From the NCBI GenBank assembly GCA_026929865.2, contig CM049413.1, forward strand, positions 19,312,501-19,376,500: a stretch of 64,000 nucleotides of DNA, in the 5' to 3' direction. A program made the position numbers and the translations under genes. The notes below the pieces were generated by a model. That model made no database searches and was not told the DNA's origin. It saw only the letters and a list, made by a program, of their open reading frames with translations. The first letter of the stretch is position 1. Each line of letters starts with the position of its first letter. Positions 1 through 54,800 of the stretch are shown piece by piece. This DNA is from Hyperoplus lanceolatus. Its lineage: Eukaryota > Chordata > Actinopteri > Uranoscopiformes > Ammodytidae.

Positions 1-353
1 CTGGCCCTGAATCTTACTGTCAGTTAGATTCAGGGATATCTGGGGGTGTGCTTATCACAGTTGGAGGTAGTGCTTAGGTTGGTAAGGGTGGGGTGTGGCT
101 TTTCCCCTTATGGAACACAGGTTTTCAGTAAAGTGGAGGTGGAGCAAAAGAGAGAGGGTTGTTTATTACACACTTTGGGAGTATCTAGTCACACTGTAGT
201 GACCCATATTAATGTTGAAAAAACATGAAGAAGTGAATTTTGCATAATAGGTGACATTTCACACACACGGACAAAAGAGCATCAAAATGACAGACGCGAG
301 AGAGTAAGAGAACAATTAAAGATTGATTGATCAGAGCGTTAATCTCTCCCCAC

Positions 354-18596
<18,243 letters not shown>

Positions 18597-20260
18597 TTTG
18601 TCCTGCTGCTGTTGGTCACTTCATTGGTCTGGAAGGCAGAAAAAAAGAGAGCAGGGGACGGGAAAAGTTGAGTAGCGCAAACATCAGAGTGAAGAAAAGG
18701 AAACTTTGTCTTTTAGCCACACAGACACTCAGCAATAAAGCAGATCAGGTAGAAATATAGTAAAACAAATCTCTAATTTGAGTTCCAATCACCGTCTCTT
18801 TTGATTGTGTAAAAGACTAAGCAGAGGTGCAGTGGAGAATGACACATTTAAACAGCATATACTCACCTCTGAGCAGAGGTTATACGATTCAAGATTAATT
18901 CATTTATTATTTTCCTGTGCACTTTTACATAAATAAAAAACTAAATATAGTGCCCACACAGGCCGCAACAGTTCCGCAGAAAAGAAGTCAACAATGAAAA
19001 ACAGGATAAAATGATAATAAGATTGTAATAAAAACAGATATCGTTGAAAAACAAATAATTTATTCTTAAAGACAGTACATTAAAGTTTTATGGAAACTGC
19101 AATAGTCAGGTACGCAGTGTGTAAAAGTGCTAGACTAGTGCAGTTTAATTCGGTGACAGCACAATATGTTATTAACCATATATTCCTATCAACAAAACCA
19201 CAGTCTAGGGATAAACGGTGTCTTCTGTACCTCTGGAGGAGCTTTGACAAATCAAGAGATGGTGCTGCTGATGGTGGGGCTGGTCAAAGCCTTGGTTGGA
19301 CAGTAAACACTGTATTTATATTAAAGACGTATCTCTACAGCTTTACATTTTTTAATATTTAATTTTCATGTGACTCCTGCGATCCATCCACCTTCATGAA
19401 AAACTCAACCCTAAATTGATTGACTATACATATAAATTTGAGTAGAGGATGTTTATTTGCCGAAATTGAACACACAGCTGATGTAGTAACTGTATCTTAC
19501 AGCAAGGCAGCAGACTTTTAAATGCTCTAGCTAAACCTTTGGTTGTGGTCATGAGAGTAGGAGCAGGTTTAAACGTTTGATGGCTGTCATCCATATATCT
19601 TTTTACTGGTTGAAAATATAGCAACAACAAAAACCAAAACAACTACAATAAAAAACCCTCTTGCCCTCTATTTTCACGTTGGACTCCTCAGTAAGAGAAA
19701 TGTGAAAGTGACTCAGTCATAACTGATGCTTGAGTCAGCTTAGCAGCTAACATAACATCGTCCACACACTGAGCCAGAGCGGACAACAAACAGTAAATGT
19801 TTCACGGAACAGCTATCGTACAGCAATGCCGTATAAACCGCCTCAGTGAGCCAGAGGATACTCTTATTCAAAGCGGCCAGGGCAGCTAACACTAGCACAC
19901 GTGAACAGGCCATGTCGTGTCAAGTCACTGGCTAGCTAAACATTACCCCAGCCGGACAGCTAGCTTGCTGACACAAGACGCGACAATAACAGGCGTTCGT
20001 TTAGCTCGAAATGGAAAGATTTACCCCTTTCATATGAATTCCACTTGCAACAAAGAGGCAGTTTCTGCCGGACAGACCGATGTTTTTTCTCCCAGTGTCG
20101 CCGTTGTTGTTGTCAAAGCTGTGACGATGATGTGTCTCTTCCTGAAAGAGCAAAGTGTGCTGAACTTCCGGGATGCTGAGCAGTAGCAGTACCAATGATG
20201 CTGAGGATGCTGAGGGCGGAAAGGCAGCTGCCTCGACGAATGGAGAGAGCTCATGAGAGA
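18597..20260 (-). other. tax1bp1: TAX1BP1 5'UTR and first intron
   Basis: The exon carrying the ATG begins at about 18628 after an acceptor (TTCCAG), so a non-coding leader exon must lie to the right. Possible donors on the minus strand occur near 20017-20022 (GGG|GTAAAT) and near 19943 (GGG|GTAATG). I cannot choose between them. The rest is intronic, with no recognisable repeat. Confidence 0.5.
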
Positions 20261-20698
20261 GCTCTGTTAATTTATTAAATTTGCCTCAATAAGTGTGCAC
20301 ATTATTTTCCCTTGCTTTATATATTTGTAACACTTCTGACTTAAAAATAAATCAGCAGAATAGCTGCGTATAGTCTACATATTCTAATGTTCCTGTTATT
20401 GCAAACCAAAATATACTATAAGACTCATTTTAGCCCTGTTCAATCTTTCCATATTGTGTTCTTCATTTGAAGTAGATACTGTACCATAGACGGTCTTTAA
20501 AAGAGTGCTGTACTCATAGAAGCAGCTAAAGGGCAGTAAGTAAAAGCACAGGATGTCCCACCCTTGCCTTGCTCCCATTGGCTGTGGAAACTCGCCGAGA
20601 CCTGCGATTGGCTGAAATCACATTCAATCATAACAGTTCTGTGTAGCTTCCCTGCCTTGACAGCTGTCACTGAACACCGAGGTCAAGGGGAAAGAAGC
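20150..20698. promoter_or_regulatory. Probable bidirectional TAX1BP1/HIBADH promoter
   Basis: This lies between the head-to-head genes. Two inverted CCAAT boxes (ATTGG) are at 20577-20581 and 20607-20611, about 90-120 bases before the HIBADH ATG. An ETS-type ACTTCCGG motif is near 20164, on the TAX1BP1 side. No TATA box is convincing. Divergent housekeeping genes often share a TATA-less CCAAT/ETS promoter. The transcription start sites are not visible from sequence. Confidence 0.55.
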
Positions 20699-45475
<24,777 letters not shown>

Positions 45476-45525
45476 ATAGAGGGAGGGGAGGGGGGGCCAC
45501 AGTTGACTGCGATTTTACTATACGT

Positions 45526-45552
45526 ACACACACACACACACACACACACAGT
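45526..45552 (+). repeat. CA microsatellite in HIBADH 3'UTR
   Basis: Transcribed CA run about 50 bases after the stop codon. Confidence 0.9.
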
Positions 45553-46787
45553 GCCCCTTATCCCACTTTGCTCAGGAGAGACTAAGGCCTTGCCCTCAGG
45601 CACAGATCTGCAGTCCAATTAACATACTGTATGTCGACATATGTCCCATCGTTGCATTAGCTGATTCATTTTTTTTTTCAATTCATGGCTCTCCCTTTGC
45701 ATGGGGGAAATGCTAAAACTGACCTTAGATCAGTATCTAGAGACAAAGCAGCTCTCTTCCCCGTTTGGGCTGAGGGGCCAGTGGGGTAAATGAGAGGTAG
45801 GATGAGGCGCTGCAGGTTTATATGTAACAATGCAAATAATATGTGGTGTTTCAGGATGATTGATAAGTAATAACTGCATGATTGTTAAAAAGTATAAAAT
45901 GATGCTTTTGTCGGGTTTGCGCTTTTTGTCTGTTAAATGGAAGAGTATAATAAGGAACACCACAAGCTACAGTTAAGCAGTACTTAATTGAAGAGACAGT
46001 CCAAGAGAGTGCAGAGTCTAAGTTACCATTTTTCTACTGGAAAACAAAATCCCATATTTATAGCACTACATGGAAGGTAACCAAACCAGGCCACACTGTG
46101 GCCTCAAAGTATATTTGTTTTGTTACATTTGTCCGTTATTGGCAGGAAGGTGGTGTCATTCAGTCATCCTGCCAGCAATCTTCAATCATTTAGTATATTT
46201 TGTACTATGTGAATACACTATTACAATAGTTTTATTTCTGTGGTACTTTTTACACCATTTTACGTCACCACTCACTGGATCTACCAGTTCTGTTTGTTTA
46301 AATGCTGTGATATATTTCGGGTTATTTTTGCACTGTGTGCATCGCAGAGCGATGTGCCGGGCCATTTTGATACGGTTACAGAATCTCTCTACAGAACTTA
46401 CCTCTCTTGTGTGCTGTCTACATATTGAGCCGCTGGAGTATTATTTCGTGACCAACACTGTTCAGATTTTATACAGTTCACCTCAAAACGTTCTCACTGT
46501 CAAGCAATTTCTCTCTTCCCTTTTTTACTTTAAAGTCTATCCTCACATATTTCTCCTCTCTCTATCTGTCTCTCTCTCTGAGCTTGTACGACATCTGTGT
46601 AAAGTGTAAGCAGGGATCGGTTCCTCCCTGCTCTGAGCAAATGTACATAATGTATATTTCATATTCTTGTGTAGTATTGAAGAGGAATCCCTAAATGGAC
46701 TGTCACTTTTTTCTAGTAAATCCATGAATAGCGTCTACGGTTTGTCTTTGCTCTGTGAATCAGATCTTCAGTCACACTGTAGACTAA

Positions 46788-46793
46788 AATAAA
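46788..46793 (+). promoter_or_regulatory. Poly(A) signal of HIBADH
   Basis: AATAAA about 1.3 kb after the stop, followed within about 25 bases by TG/T-rich sequence (GTTATGTGTATTATTTGTTG), the usual downstream element. It is the best signal before the intergenic region. Confidence 0.65.
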
Positions 46794-46810
46794 ATATGTT
46801 ATGTGTATTA

Positions 46811-48476
46811 TTTGTTGGTCTGGTTTTGTACAGTATATTGCTGAAGATGTAGCACCTAATCATTCAAAGTATAATTCATTATGGTGGCACCAGGAACACC
46901 AGTGTCAGACGACCTCATATCATAAAATTTAAAAATGTTAAATGACATAATTAATTTGACTTACAATGACATTAGTTCAGTTAAAGGCAGCAGGGTTGAA
47001 CCAGCTTGAAACCTGTGTGTGATGCTTGAAGAAAAGTCAGGGTCATGAAATTCATGATCATCTATCCTCTGAGAAAAATGAAAACCAAACAAAGTCAGTC
47101 TTATAAAACCCTGGCACTAGAGGAAAACTATGGAAGGGCAAAAACTCAGTATGGTTCATCCTCTTGGGAACTTCAATGTCTGTACAACATTTCATAGCAA
47201 TATCTTCAATGAGCTTTTTCAGGGGACAAACTGACAACTTTGCCAGTCATGAATTAGTACTCTACTATATTTCAATTTTGCTCATACACAAAGTTAACAT
47301 TATCCACTGTACAGTATGTGCTCATTACATCCATCCTGTAAAAGGGATCCCTCCTTGGTTCCCCTCACTGAAGTTTCTTGTTTTTTTTTATTCCTGTCCA
47401 ATTGCGAAGCCCCTCAAGGACGAACCAACTTCTGTTTTGTTCTATACAAACAAACTTGAGTCGAATCAACTGTATCTCTCCCACCATTCTAACACATCAG
47501 CCTTCTAGTTCCATGTGTTAGGGGACTGTTGAACGTGTCTTTTGAACTTTGAGTTTGCCACGAAACCAGCCGTCCTGCTCTTCAGTGGGCTGTTGTTCCA
47601 TTGTTTCTCCAAAGCTCTTCAGCAGGCGCTCATATAAGGCTTAACGTCAGTCGGGGAGAAATAGCTGCACTAATCTCAGAATGATGCCCTTATTTCCATC
47701 ATTACAATGAAATGAGAGGAAAAAAACAAATGCGGTTTTGTTTTATGTTACTCCCCCTTTTTTCTGGAGGGCTGGTGTTTCTTGGCGACATTTTATGAAG
47801 CTGCTGTCGTCTAAGTGGCAGCCGCAGTTGTAGCAGACTGCGGCGAGCAGTTGGTGGCAGGGGTTGTGTCATGGGCTTGTGACTCATTGTTATTGTTTTT
47901 TGGGGAAGTATGCACTTGCTTCGGCAGTGCACTTTGAAGATTATCTCCGTCTGATTATAAGAGATGTACTTATAGGTTTTAGATTAAAGCCCTTTATATC
48001 ACAAAGCACTTCCCATGAAAAAGGTTGGGATCACTTTTTGCCTCTAAAACTGTCTCTGCCTTCACAGACAATAGTCCTCCTGAGTTCTCGCTAAAAGAGG
48101 AGCTACGCCTCATGGCTGGCCTGCTGAATTAGGGTAGCGTAGCTGATTCATATTTGGGTGTTTTAATTTGCCTGTGTTTTATAGCAGGCTGCTGAGCCGG
48201 CGGTTTCCTCATTAAAGGACACATGAAAGCAGGCCGTAAAGGAGCTTGGTGAGACCGGCCTGCGCTGACGTCTGAAGAGGACGCAAACGACCGAAAGAAC
48301 CGAGCCAGTCCCAGAGCCAGCCGGTCTGAGCCGGAGGGCCTCACCCTCTCAGCCGGGCAGCCAGTGGTGGGCCGCCAGACACACCACACTCAACCTTGTT
48401 TATCCAGGGTACAATACCAGTCTTGCGTGTCAGCAGGAGTTCATAGCTTCCTACAATACTTCAAACAATAGTCAAG
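46811..48476. other. Intergenic, candidate regulatory blocks
   Basis: No gene or transposon recognised. 47570-47720 and 48080-48400 are free of simple repeats, of mixed base composition, and contain CATATAAGGC, TTTTATAGC and CTCATTAAAG motifs. They may be conserved non-coding sequence. Confidence 0.35.
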
Positions 48477-48484
48477 GCTTAGAG

Positions 48485-49366
48485 CGGGGGTGTCCAAACT
48501 ACGGCCCGCTTTTTATTGGCCCGCGGCCGATTTAAAAAATATAATGTAATATGGCCCTTTTAATATTTTTTTTATTATAATTTTTTTGCATTTCTTAGTT
48601 AACCCACTAGTGCAGGGGTGTCAAAACTGATTGATTGGCCCGCGGCACATTTAAAAAATATAATGTAATATGGCCCTTTTAATTTTTAAATAATTTAAAT
48701 GCATTCATTATATACAAAGAATTATGTCCCATAAAAGAAAAAGAGCACCAATCCCATCCTAGGACCCTGCATAATATTTTATTTTAAATTAATATTATTA
48801 TGGAAAATCCATGTGTCCTTCTTCAATAGCTTCTAATTCATCTGACACAGTGTCTCCAAATAATTTTTTTATACAAAATTCCTCAGATTAAGCCTCTTAA
48901 TTTTCCTCTCAAAGTTCACCAGATTGATTCATGCATTTCACTTTAAAAAGTAAAAAAAAACTCCCGGGGGGCATTCCCCCCTGACCCCTCTAGGAGGGTC
49001 GGGATCTCGGCTGGCTACTATTTTCACCCAGCTGGTCATTGAAGGCAATAGCAGAAAACACTGGGTGTCTGAATGGCATTTAACAATAGTCAATGATTTG
49101 GGCAGCGCTAACATTGGAGAGGGGCCCCCCTAATCAAATTCTGCTTAGGGCCCCATGAAGGCTTGGGCTGGGTCTGAGGGGAAATGTGTATGTTTAATTT
49201 GCAAGGAAAGTGTTGCCGTGAACGATTATAATTTACAAAGACATTATGAAACTAAACATCAGAGCAGCTACATGTCCTGATAAATGTGTTATTGTTGCAA
49301 AGTGGCCCGGCCCTTCGTAGATTTTACTGTATGTGGCCCTCATTGAAAAAAGTTTGGACACCCCTG
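48485..49366. mobile_element. hAT (Charlie-like) element with 8-bp TSD
   Basis: Ends CGGGGGTGTCCAAACT and, inverted, CAGGGGTGTCCAAACT. Identical flanks GCTTAGAG at 48477-48484 and 49367-49374. The 5' end is repeated at 48613 (AGGGGTGTCAAAACTG then TTGGCCCGCGGC), showing an internal duplication or second insertion. Bases about 48745-49165 resemble part of the hAT element at 50.0-51.6 kb (shared CACCAGATTGAT and ACTTTAAAA), so the element is a mosaic. Confidence 0.9.
49182..49280 (+). pseudogene. BED-type zinc-finger remnant of hAT transposase
   Basis: The frame reads KCVCLICKESVAVNDYNLQR then HYETKHQ and reaches a TGA at 49278-49280. C-x2-C with the RHYETKH histidine pair is the BED zinc finger of hAT transposases and their domesticated relatives. 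There is no start codon or catalytic domain, so it is a fragment. Confidence 0.8.
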
Positions 49367-49431
49367 GCTTAGAGTGTTGAGCTGAGAGATAGAAAAAATA
49401 TACTTTTTTGAACGTCAAACAACCCTTCTAC

Positions 49432-50010
49432 TAGCCTTGAAATCCAGACCCTGATATCTTGAACGATAGAGGGTCTGGCCACGATCATTAGTAATTTCCA
49501 ACTCAAGGGGCGGCTCCTACTCGTGCATTTCAAATGCCACTGCACGCAGTTGGATAGCACTACAACCAATCAGAGCGATGCACAAGGCGACGTAAGCCCC
49601 TTTCGTTTAGCGAACAGCTGTTAAACTGTTAAATTAAACGTTTGCCGTTGTCGGTCGGCAAAATAGAACATTCCACTTACTTGCTAATGAAAGATTTGAG
49701 TGCCGTCTTCCAAATCGTTAAGGGTCGAGGCCAAAGCAGTCTCAAACTCACACAACATATCCGCAGCCATCTTTGATGTTTACTATCACGGCTTCGACGT
49801 CGCATGCACGTCACTGTCGTCATCCGGTTACGTCCGCCCCAGAGTACCATATAAAGGGCTCTGGTGCGCCCATATTAGATAGAACCAATTGAAACCACCC
49901 GCCAGATCTCTGGCTTTCTTGATAAAGCTTCAACGGAGCGTGTCCAGACCAACACGCGCAGCAAATTTAATTTGCCAGCGCCTAGTGGCAGGTCTGGGAA
50001 TGCCAGGCTA
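49432..50010. mobile_element. MITE with TAGCCT ends and 9-bp direct repeats
   Basis: Left end TAGCCTTGAAATCCAGACC; right end, inverted, TAGCCTGGCATTCCCAGACC. Flanking 9-mers CCCTTCTAC at 49423-49431 and 50011-50019. Internal sequence is GC-richer with several ACGTC motifs, no coding. This terminus is widespread in fish genomes. A 9-bp duplication does not fit hAT; superfamily left open. Confidence 0.85.
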
Positions 50011-50047
50011 CCCTTCTACTACTACTGATCATAGATATCGAGACACC

Positions 50048-51641
50048 CAGTGGCGTGCACAGGTAGACCTGAAGTGGTGCTGAAGCACCTGCCCTTTTCC
50101 CCTGGCCCAATCAAGTGCCCTTTTGAAAAAATAAAAAAATGAAAGTTTGTTTTTTTATTTATTTTACAGTGTATGTGGTCCATGCCGACATTGTCATCTA
50201 TAAATCCTCAACAATTAGAAACATTTGACAATAATGCCCCAATAAATATGCCCCCCTCCTCCTCCTCCGCACACACTTCCTTTGTCAACGTGAACGTGCA
50301 GATTGGACACAAACGGAGGCGTGTTGCCGCAGCAGTTCACAGCTGCTGCACACACACACCTACTCCCTGGCCTGCCCTGCCCTGCCCCACCAGCGAGGTA
50401 ACACATACATGAATGGAGTCAAGAGTGTATTGTTTGCCCCCTAAGCCTCAGTTTCCAAGCTATAACTTGCATTTATTTGTCTCTGTTATAAAGTACACAG
50501 CTGAGCATAAATTAGCCGACTGTCCTGCTAGCTAGCCCAAGCTAGCTCAAAAAAAAAATAGATATGACGTGATGAACACAACTAATGTTGGCAGAGTTTG
50601 TCATTGGTACAGCATGTGAATCTATCTGTATGCTGAATATTTAGTGTTGTTTAGGTTTACTTTAGGCTATATAATTAACACTTCACTTGCAGTAATTTAT
50701 TTGCTAAATGACAAACAGGCAATTCCCAATTGCCTGCAGAAAAAGTAGCCTTGTGCCTTGTTGTAATGTAACCAAGCAGTTCTATTCATATGGTTGGTCT
50801 CTTTTTATTTACAAATTGCAGTATAATGCCTAGAAAGGAGAGGTTAAAAAGGAAAAAGAAAGGGAGCTGCAGCAGGCAGCCCAGGGGAGCAGCTCTCTGC
50901 TCTCCTGGATGAAAGCATCCACCAGCAGCAAGGAGGAAGATGAAGATGAGAGGTCAGCGTCAGGACCAGAGTCATGTTAACTGTTCAGGGCCTTTTAAAG
51001 CTCAGATTTTAATGTTGAACTGTTCCTCAAATGTTATTGAAATATCTTAAAAGCTGTCCACACATTTTATTTTAACTACGCAAACTGGGTTGGTGGTACT
51101 AAATCAGTCATGAAGCTATATAAGCTAATTATATTATTTTGTCCCAACCATAAGTTATTTCTATGTTACAAGACTTATTAGTAATCTTGTATTTACCTTA
51201 ATAGGATATTATTAGTACGGAGATCAGGGGCCTAACAAAGACTTCAAAGACAGAATTCGGGATAAGGGATTATTTAAAAAAAATCCGAAGCTGACTGTTT
51301 TTTTTCATATATGTCAATTTTTTCTTCCTGCTTTTTGGTAATTCTGTGTCTCCAAATTGTTCCAGAAAATAGTACTGAATAGCCCACATTGACACAGGTG
51401 ATTTAGCCTTAGCTTTCTTCTCAAAGTGCACCAGATTGATGAATTTTACTTTAAAAGGTTCAAATTTTTCAAATTCCTTTGAGAAACACTCTATGTGTGG
51501 CCGGGTATTAAAAGTCATTAGGCCAGGGGGGGATTTTGTACAAGTAACCTTAAAATGATTTGGTCATTCATCGATAGAATATATTGTGCCCTTTTTTTTG
51601 CACTGGGCACCTGCCCCCGAAAATGTCTGTGCACGCCACTG
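50048..51641. mobile_element. hAT element (CAGTGGCGTGCACAG ends) with 8-bp TSD
   Basis: Ends CAGTGGCGTGCACAGGTAG and, inverted, CAGTGGCGTGCACAGACATT. Identical flanks GAGACACC at 50040-50047 and 51642-51649. Bases 50855-50980 are open on the plus strand (KERELQQAAQGSSSLLSWMK, then an acidic run), similar to the N-terminus of zinc-finger-MYM-type hAT transposases. No DDE domain remains. Confidence 0.9.
50855..50980 (+). pseudogene. hAT transposase N-terminal fragment
   Basis: 42 codons ending TAA at 50978-50980: KERELQQAAQGSSSLLSWMK, then KASTSSKEEDEDERSASG. Its resemblance to the basic/acidic leader of MYM-type hAT transposases is only by pattern. The upstream ATG at 50825 is in another frame, implying a frameshift. 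Confidence 0.45.
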
Positions 51642-51680
51642 GAGACACCCACACATCCCTGAGCTAAACTGGTCTTGAAA

Positions 51681-51895
51681 CGAAAGGTGTAGTCAGCGAT
51701 TCTGGAGAACGCTTGTTGACAATCACTTTTTGTCAAAATTAGTAAATATTTCCTCATGATCCGCTACATGTCCTTACTGTGTGCGGGCTGAAAAAAAACC
51801 CAGTTTTAATACACAGCCTAGGCTCTGTAAATGGGTATGTAAACAAAGGTGGCCAACAACAAGCATTTCTCCAGAATAGCTGACTACACTTTTAA
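51681..51895. mobile_element. TTAA MITE family A, copy 3 (degraded)
   Basis: Right end TGACTACACT then TTAA (51892-51895). Left end AGGTGTAGTCAGCGATTCTG is preceded by CGAA rather than TTAA. The core GAGAACGCTTGTTG is shared with copies 1 and 2. It starts only 32 bases after the hAT duplication at 51649. Confidence 0.75.
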
Positions 51896-54800
51896 ATGTA
51901 TGTACCTTATACACAATTTTCCTATTATTGCTGGTGTGTTTGTCAGACTTTGAAGCTAATTGCCCACCTGGTAAGTCGTAACCCCACCAACCCCTTTCTG
52001 CCATTTAAAGAATAAGGCAGCTTCGGCTCTGAGAGTTAGCTGCTGTGATAAATACCTCAGGCAACAGCATTCATTATTTGGCCATTATAACTGCTGGTGG
52101 ATCCTCTCGGCAGTTTAACGACTCGCTCTTTAAGGAAGTGAGAGCGGTGGGGTCAGGGCGCTGCGAGGTTGGGGGAGGCTCCTCTTAAGCACCCTGTGAT
52201 TCATATCAAACGCATGTTAAGTGGCATGTGGCTAAATTAGCGGCTGGTATCTAGCAGGTATAATAGCTCGCGCCGGCGGTGCGTAACGAGCCACTGTCTC
52301 GCTGTGTAGTAATGTGGCCTTGATATCTTTTTCACATGAAGCCACCAATAATACTCAGGCTATTTAGCCCTAGCCCACAACACCCACACAAGTTCTTCTT
52401 ACTGTTTTGTAGACAACATTCCCCCCATCCTGAGTCATTGACTCCGCTTAGGTTCATTAGTGAAGATAATTCTATTGCAGACAGCGGGGTCAGCACATAA
52501 CGAGTCACGACAACAGTGAGGCCACATAACAGCAGCTAATTATGACTAGGCTGAGGTCCTCATTAGAAGATCTATGAGAGATGTTGTGAAACGTGGAGCT
52601 ACTACCTGGTTCAAAGGTTGCATCTCATCCGTTCCAAGTAAACATCTAAGGGGACCCCATATGATCTGCCCCCGCATATCTTGTCATCTTGCTTCCACTC
52701 ACTTTCTCTTTCACTGTTCCTGCCATCGTAACTCCCTCCCTGATTTCTAAGATGTTCCCATCTGTGCTAGTACCCTCCAATATTATATTGATTCATTCAT
52801 ACGTTCCCCCTATCCTGCTCTGGCTTATCTCTTATGGGCCTTTCCTCATCTTTTACACCACACTTCCCTTCTTTCGTATTACCCCCCACACACCCTCTGT
52901 CACCTGTGAATAACGACAACACCGGCCCTCTATACATCACAGCCTACTGCACATGCTCAGTAGCTCTTCATTATATTAATTACTCTCATTGGAAGAGTGA
53001 TCATCGGCCCCCGTCAGAATCCATCACCACACCGGTTCCCACAGAGACCCAGGGCCCTGTAAATAATCACCGGTGTCGGTTGCCGTGCTCCGGCCCCGTC
53101 GTTCCCATCGGACTCCAACAGGGTGGGCCCTAAATACCCAGGAGGTTGCTGCTCCCACTGAGCCACATTCATCTTTGCCAGTGGAGAAGGTAGCTGTATA
53201 AGGCCGGTCCCAAAAGGCTGCTCGTGCTGCTTTAAATCGTGGAATGGGTGAGAGCGTAGTTAAGGTATAGTCTCGTCCCACAACCACATTCTGTTTAAAA
53301 ACAGCCTCTGGAAAGGTGTGTTTGTGTGTGTGTGATATTCTGTGGATTAATCTGTGTGAGGTACTAATAGTTTCTGCAGTCCAAACCAATTTATAAAGCG
53401 TAACAAGTCAACTGCAGTACCATGGCCAGAGACCACAGGTTCGAGTTCACACCAGGCACGCTTTGTGTGATTCATCAAACTGTGGAATGTTAACCCTTTG
53501 ATTTCAGGTGAAACAATGCCAAATAATCTTGGGTGCACAGTAAGAAATTGGGCAAGACCAACTGAACATAAGAGAAGCACCAATTTGACTTTTTCCTCTG
53601 AATATCAATTCCTTTTCCTCTGCTTCATGTATCTGTTCTGTTCCGTAAACAGAATACTGACCTGATACCAGTGCCATCTTCTTTCAAAGTTGAAGATATG
53701 TGTTTTGCACCCCATGGAAGTCGTTGGAAACAATTTAATGTAAGTCAACATGAGGCCAGACACTGCTGTGACAATAAAACTTGAGTCAGCAGCCATCCAT
53801 GACCATGGATGAATGTAAATGTTAGCAGATGCACAGAATGCTAACCTTTGGATGGGTCATATCCCAAATAAAATATATTGTTTAGTTTCAGAGAAAGTTG
53901 GAATACATTTTTAGGGATTACAATTTGAACCAACTCAAAGAAACAAGACTGAAATCAAATATGTTTCAATGCAGCAGTTACCTAGTTGGTATTGTCTTGT
54001 CTGTAAAGTGAAGCAAAATGAAAGGTCTAACCATTGCCTTGATTAAAACTCAGCCATTTCTTCACCCGTTTATATAGTAACTGGAAATAGTGGTGACAAA
54101 TGTCTTTAAAGGGACATTTCAGTCTTTTTGACATGAACATCTCCAACATCATAATTTTTCTTTTCACAGGAAATTAAAACACCGCAAGTCCACATCCACA
54201 TGCTTTTTATTTAAAAAGATAAGTGGCATTATTACATATTTTTTGTTGGACAAATCACAAGAAAACATTCCAACCACAGTGGCGTTGTTCGGTCTTTGAA
54301 TATTTCCCCAGACAAGCCCATTTATTCTTACAGAAGTAAATATTAATATAAATGGGATACAGATACACTTTAAAATACTGTCATCTCATATTGTAGCAGG
54401 GCACTGTAGTTTTCAGCTAACAGTTGTGGTCACATTTTAGCCCGAATGGTTTTAAGTGGGGATTGATTTAAAAAATAAAATACAATTACCATGTTTTTAT
54501 GACTTCTAAATCATTTTTGGACATCAATAGAAGCTTATATTGCACAGAGAAATAAGCTATATCAGACTTTACTAGTTAGTAGCATCAATTGATTGTTTTG
54601 GTCTTTTCACAGGGGATTGACAGTGAGAAAATATCCCCGGATTTAGGTTTTAAATCCATAGTTTGTTTAGAGGTGGTGTGAAACGTAACAAAACACCCAT
54701 GAGAAAAACAAATCTAAATGTAGAAATGTTGGCACCTGATTCTCAGAGAGCAGCAAACTAACAATAGGCGTCATCTCCCAAGGGAGCCAACAGAAACTAT

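Larger units (their letters stand above)
45476..46810 (+). other. hibadh: HIBADH 3'UTR
   Basis: Runs from the stop codon to just past the AATAAA at 46788. It contains a short G run, a CA array at 45526-45551 and AT-rich sequence. The open frames here (for example 46070-46609) have no family likeness and lie within the UTR. Confidence 0.7.

Noticed and set aside
46070..46609. 179-residue frame after HIBADH
   Set aside because: Lies in the 3'UTR before the poly(A) signal; composition is AT/Phe-rich with no motif or conservation cue.
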